From Natrinema salaciae (GTDB taxonomy: Archaea; Halobacteriota; Halobacteria; Halobacteriales; Natrialbaceae): DNA of 64,000 nucleotides. The first letter of the stretch is position 1, and each line of letters starts with the position of its first letter. A model generated the notes under the pieces. That model worked only from the letters and a program-made list of their open reading frames with translations. It did no database searches and was not told the DNA's origin. Below are positions 61,374-64,000 of the stretch, one piece after another. Both the position numbers and the translations under genes were made by a program. The stretch is from assembly GCF_900110865.1 (NCBI RefSeq), contig NZ_FOFD01000001.1, positions 496,001-560,000 on the forward strand, in the 5' to 3' direction.

Positions 61374-63335
61374 CTAGATCTCCTGGACGTACGTGTACGA
61401 CTCCTCGAGCGCTTCCGCGTCCTCCCGGAGCAGGGCGACGACGAGGCAGTCGACGTACTCCTCGAAGTACTCGACGAGGTCCGCGATTCGGTTCGAGTCG
61501 ATGGCCTCGAGCGAATCCAGCAGCATGAACGGGACGACCTCGTGCACGTCGTGGACCAGATAGCCGGCGAGCGCGAAGACCAGTCCCGTCACTTCGCGTT
61601 CGCTCTCCGAGAGGTGATCGACAGTGTCCTCGTAGGTCCGTCCGTCCGCGGTCGTCCGGACGATGTGCAGATCGAACGCCGTTCGAGAGACTTTTCGCCG
61701 ACCCTCTCGGACCGTCTTCTCGCGCCGTTCGATCCAGATTCGATCGATGTTCCGGTACTCGAGGATCGACAGGATCGAGTCCATGTGCTCGTTGAACGCG
61801 TCGACGGCGTTGGCTTCGATCCGATCGACGCGCGTCCTGAGGTCGGTTAGCTCGTCCTCGAGCGTCTCCCGACGGTCCTCGAGGTCGCTCCGTTCGTCGA
61901 CCGTCGCCTCGATCTCCTCGATTCGGCCCTCGACCTCGTCACGTTCGTCCTCGAGGTCCTCGAGTTCGAGTTCGAGCCGGTTCAGTTCGCGGTGGGTCTC
62001 GATGACGTCGCCGTATTCGGCGTTCTCGAACGTCTCGGCGTCCGATTCGAGCTCGTCGACGCGGGCCTGCTGCGCCTCCAGATCGGCCTCGAGCTCCTCG
62101 ATGCGTCGCGATCGCCGCTCGAGTTCGTCCTCGATCGCCTCGAGTCGCGTTTCGATCTCCCCGCGTTTCTGGCGCCGCTCGCGGAGCTCCTTCCGACGAG
62201 CGGAGAGCTCGTCGATCTGATCCTGCAGTTCGCTTCGCTCGTCGAGTTTCGACTGCCGGAGCGATCGCAACCGGTCGAGCGTCGACTCGATCCGGTCGCG
62301 GTCGACCTGCGAGCCACACGTCCAGCAGACGACGTCGTTCGAGTCCGCGAGGAGCTGCTCGGTAATGTCGCCGTCGTCTCCGTCCCCATCGCTGGCGTCG
62401 GACGTCTCCTCGAGATCGAACTCGAAGCCATCGTCCGCGAGCCGCTCCTCGTTGAACCGGATCACGCTCTGGAGTTCACTGACGGTCGTGTCGAGCGACC
62501 GCTTTCGGGCCCGAAGCTCCTGAACGCGCCCCTCGAGTCGGTCCGGGGACTCCTGGGTATCGTCGAACGCCTCGAGTTCGGCCTCGAGTTCGTCGCGTTC
62601 CCGCTCGAGTTCGTCGTAGCTCTCCCGCTCGGTCTCGAGGTCGTACTCGATCGACTCGAGGTCCGTCCGGGCCGTCTGGAGATCGGCGAACGCCGACTCG
62701 ATCTCCGCTTTCCGGGCGCGGCTGGCTTCCACGTCGAGATCGAACGCCTCGAGCTCGGCCTCGAGGGTCTCGATCCGCTCGGTCGTCGCTTCGATCTCGT
62801 CTTCGAGCGCGACGCGGTCCGCCTCGAGGTCGGGGAGTTCCGTATCGAGCTGGGCGAGTTCCTCGAGCCGATCGTCGAGTTCGCGCTTTTCGGCCTCGAG
62901 CATGCTGATCTCCGCTTCGATCTCGTCCGTATCGATCGGCTGCATGATGAGTTCCCGGAGATCGTCGCCGCGCCTGACGGCCCGCCGGGCCTCGTTGGAC
63001 TCGAGCAGAAAGGCGAACAGATCGGGGAGTTCCGGATCGTCGAGATACGGGTCGCCGTCGAAGACGACCTCGCCGTTGCGCCGCTCGAGGTATCGCGTGT
63101 ACTGCTCGTCGTCGAACTCCAGTTCGACGTGACCGGCGTCTGCGTCGCCTTTCAGTGAGGAGCGTCGGCTGCCCAGCGCCGCCATGATCGTCTGCAGGAA
63201 CGAGGTCCGATTCGTCGCGTTCCGGCCGGTCAACACGTTCACGCCGGGCTGGAGAGTTACCTCAGTACTGTCGATACCGCCGATATTCTCCGCGAGGACG
63301 GTTATCGACGATGAAACTGACTCTGGAGATGACAT
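61374..63335 (-). CDS. archaea-specific SMC-related protein (ASRP/Sph type)
   Basis: A 653-residue SMC/Rad50-like ATPase. The Walker A position reads GRNATNRTSF, with Arg where SMC proteins have the P-loop Lys; this form occurs in haloarchaeal ASRPs. Two coiled-coil arms (about 120-330 and 350-540) flank a zinc-hook-like Cys337-x2-Cys340 (VVCWTCGSQ). The C-terminal head has the signature SESEREVTGLVFALAG and the Walker B FMLLDSLEAID. ATTTATATC at 63358-63366 is centred 27 bp upstream, a leaderless start. In Haloferax a protein of this kind (Sph3) and RdfA are linked to rod shape; here the two genes are adjacent, 65 bp apart. Confidence 0.93.
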   Translation of the reverse strand: MSSPESVSSSITVLAENIGGIDSTEVTLQPGVNVLTGRNATNRTSFLQTIMAALGSRRSSLKGDADAGHVELEFDDEQYTRYLERRNGEVVFDGDPYLDDPELPDLFAFLLESNEARRAVRRGDDLRELIMQPIDTDEIEAEISMLEAEKRELDDRLEELAQLDTELPDLEADRVALEDEIEATTERIETLEAELEAFDLDVEASRARKAEIESAFADLQTARTDLESIEYDLETERESYDELERERDELEAELEAFDDTQESPDRLEGRVQELRARKRSLDTTVSELQSVIRFNEERLADDGFEFDLEETSDASDGDGDDGDITEQLLADSNDVVCWTCGSQVDRDRIESTLDRLRSLRQSKLDERSELQDQIDELSARRKELRERRQKRGEIETRLEAIEDELERRSRRIEELEADLEAQQARVDELESDAETFENAEYGDVIETHRELNRLELELEDLEDERDEVEGRIEEIEATVDERSDLEDRRETLEDELTDLRTRVDRIEANAVDAFNEHMDSILSILEYRNIDRIWIERREKTVREGRRKVSRTAFDLHIVRTTADGRTYEDTVDHLSESEREVTGLVFALAGYLVHDVHEVVPFMLLDSLEAIDSNRIADLVEYFEEYVDCLVVALLREDAEALEESYTYVQEI

Positions 63336-63357
63336 AACAACCTCTTATCGGCGCGGG

Positions 63358-63366
63358 ATATAAATG
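63358..63366 (-). promoter_or_regulatory. TATA box of the ASRP gene
   Basis: ATTTATATC on the minus strand lies in the 65-bp gap after rdfA, centred 27 bp before the ASRP ATG, so the ATPase can be transcribed independently of rdfA. Confidence 0.55.
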
Positions 63367-63400
63367 TTATTTGGTTGTGGCCGCAGCGGACACGCGACCG

Positions 63401-64000
63401 TCACGCGGCGTCCGCGCCGTCACAATCACAGCCGCCCTGATCGAGCAATTCGGCGATCGGGTAGTCGGCCCCGCAGTTCCCACAGATGGCTCGGACGTCG
63501 ACGAACACCTCGTACTCCCGGTCGGTAATCTCGTCGGCATTACGCAGCTCGTCGAGCGTGGATTCGGTGATGACCTGCGTTCGGCCGGCGAGTCGCTGGA
63601 CCGTCTCTTTCTTTCGTTCGACGCGGTCCTCGGCGTCCTCCTCCGGGAGGGAGGCGTCGCGAACGTTCGTGAGGTACGTGTAAATCGTCTGGTGGGTGAC
63701 GAAGTTCGACCGAACCTCGTCGATGTCGACTCCCGATCGCTCGAGTTCGCGGCGCTTCCGGACCGTGTCGGATCGCGACACGTCGTCGTCCGTCAGGGTT
63801 CGATAGAGGGATTCGACGTCGGTATCCAGCACGGTGCCCTCCGCCTCGCGGACGGCGGCCCCGAGCACGGCCTGATTGAACGCGGTCGCGAGGTCCCGGA
63901 GACTCGTTCGCTCCGTCCCCTCGCCGGTCCACTCCGCCTCCAGTCGTTCGCCCCACTCCTCGAGGTCGTACTCGTCCATCACGCGCTCGACTTTCGTTCG
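63401..64000 (-). CDS. rdfA: rod-determining factor RdfA, N terminus beyond window edge
   Basis: About 199 residues are visible. An ATG at 63979 exists, but the frame stays open to the edge and reads RTKVERVMDEYDLEEWGERL, which matches the KVDRV-type start of RdfA proteins, so the real start is outside. The N-terminal part is helical (LRDLATAFNQAVLGAAVREA, TDVESLYRTLTDDDVSRSDT). A zinc-binding C terminus has CGNCGADYPI and GGCDCDG. Known biology: RdfA is needed for rod morphology in Haloferax volcanii. It is upstream of and co-oriented with the ASRP gene. Confidence 0.85.
   Translation of the reverse strand, partial: RTKVERVMDEYDLEEWGERLEAEWTGEGTERTSLRDLATAFNQAVLGAAVREAEGTVLDTDVESLYRTLTDDDVSRSDTVRKRRELERSGVDIDEVRSNFVTHQTIYTYLTNVRDASLPEEDAEDRVERKKETVQRLAGRTQVITESTLDELRNADEITDREYEVFVDVRAICGNCGADYPIAELLDQGGCDCDGADAA

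Noticed and set aside
61251-63158. Long plus-strand frames opposite the ASRP gene
   Set aside because: They are antisense shadows produced by the Glu/Asp/Leu-rich coiled-coil codons of the real gene.

Overview
The window is haloarchaeal chromosome. The proteins are very acidic, GC is high, the secreted proteins carry twin-arginine (Tat) signals, several transcripts look leaderless with a TATA box centred about 26 bp before the start codon, and there are archaeal markers (RfcL, HMG-CoA synthase, an archaea-specific SMC-related protein, RdfA). The gene set suggests a Natrinema/Haloterrigena-type member of the Natrialbales; that placement is inference.

Layout. 1-2.9 kb: end of sucD, a zinc-ribbon microprotein, an acidic unknown protein and a haloalkane-dehalogenase-like hydrolase. 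3.0-7.3 kb: a biotin operon, bioB - bioU-like - bioF - bioD, with the BioU-like gene in the place where bioA would be expected. 7.3-12 kb: zinc finger, rfcL, an AbrB/PIN (VapBC) pair and a complete IS200/IS605 element with tnpA and tnpB. 12-20 kb: GCS2-family ligase-like protein, Tat lipoprotein, CNNM/CBS membrane protein, CinA-like protein, M48 protease, DUF457-like membrane protein. 20-25 kb: XRE regulator, gcvT-gcvH, and a secreted PKD-CAP protein flanked by two copies of a 130-bp intergenic repeat. 25-31 kb: aldehyde dehydrogenase with a perfect palindrome upstream, two adjacent Tat subtilases, NYN protein. 31-42 kb: MEDS-type histidine kinase, TRAM-like protein + NhaC antiporter, TatD-like hydrolase, DUF2150, a pilin-anchored CARDB protein, hmgB, AI-2E-family permease, DUF2270. 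42-49 kb: gcvPA-gcvPB, a second aldehyde dehydrogenase, zinc proteins, a PduO-type cobalamin adenosyltransferase, tRNA-Val(CAC).

49-52.5 kb, directly 3' of the tRNA, is an AT-richer accessory segment: a Fic protein with a C-terminal winged helix, an inverted repeat at its promoter, a 4.5-copy 50-bp tandem array carrying the same TACAAT word, and a secreted AstE/AspA-like metallohydrolase whose 5' end is tandemly duplicated. 52.5-64 kb: microproteins, a second AstE/AspA-like hydrolase, a Tat-exported DsbA-fold protein with a CPYT site, a PRC-barrel/acidic-linker/helical-tail protein, a MATE exporter, an SRPBCC protein, and the cell-shape pair ASRP (Sph-type) - RdfA, which runs off the right edge.

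Functional links: the gcvTH and gcvPAB loci together supply all substrate-specific parts of the glycine cleavage system although they lie 20 kb apart. The four bio genes cover the route from pimeloyl thioester to biotin if the BioU assignment is right. The most unusual stretch is the Fic/tandem-repeat segment beside tRNA-Val. The rdfA-ASRP pair is the other locus that deserves attention.
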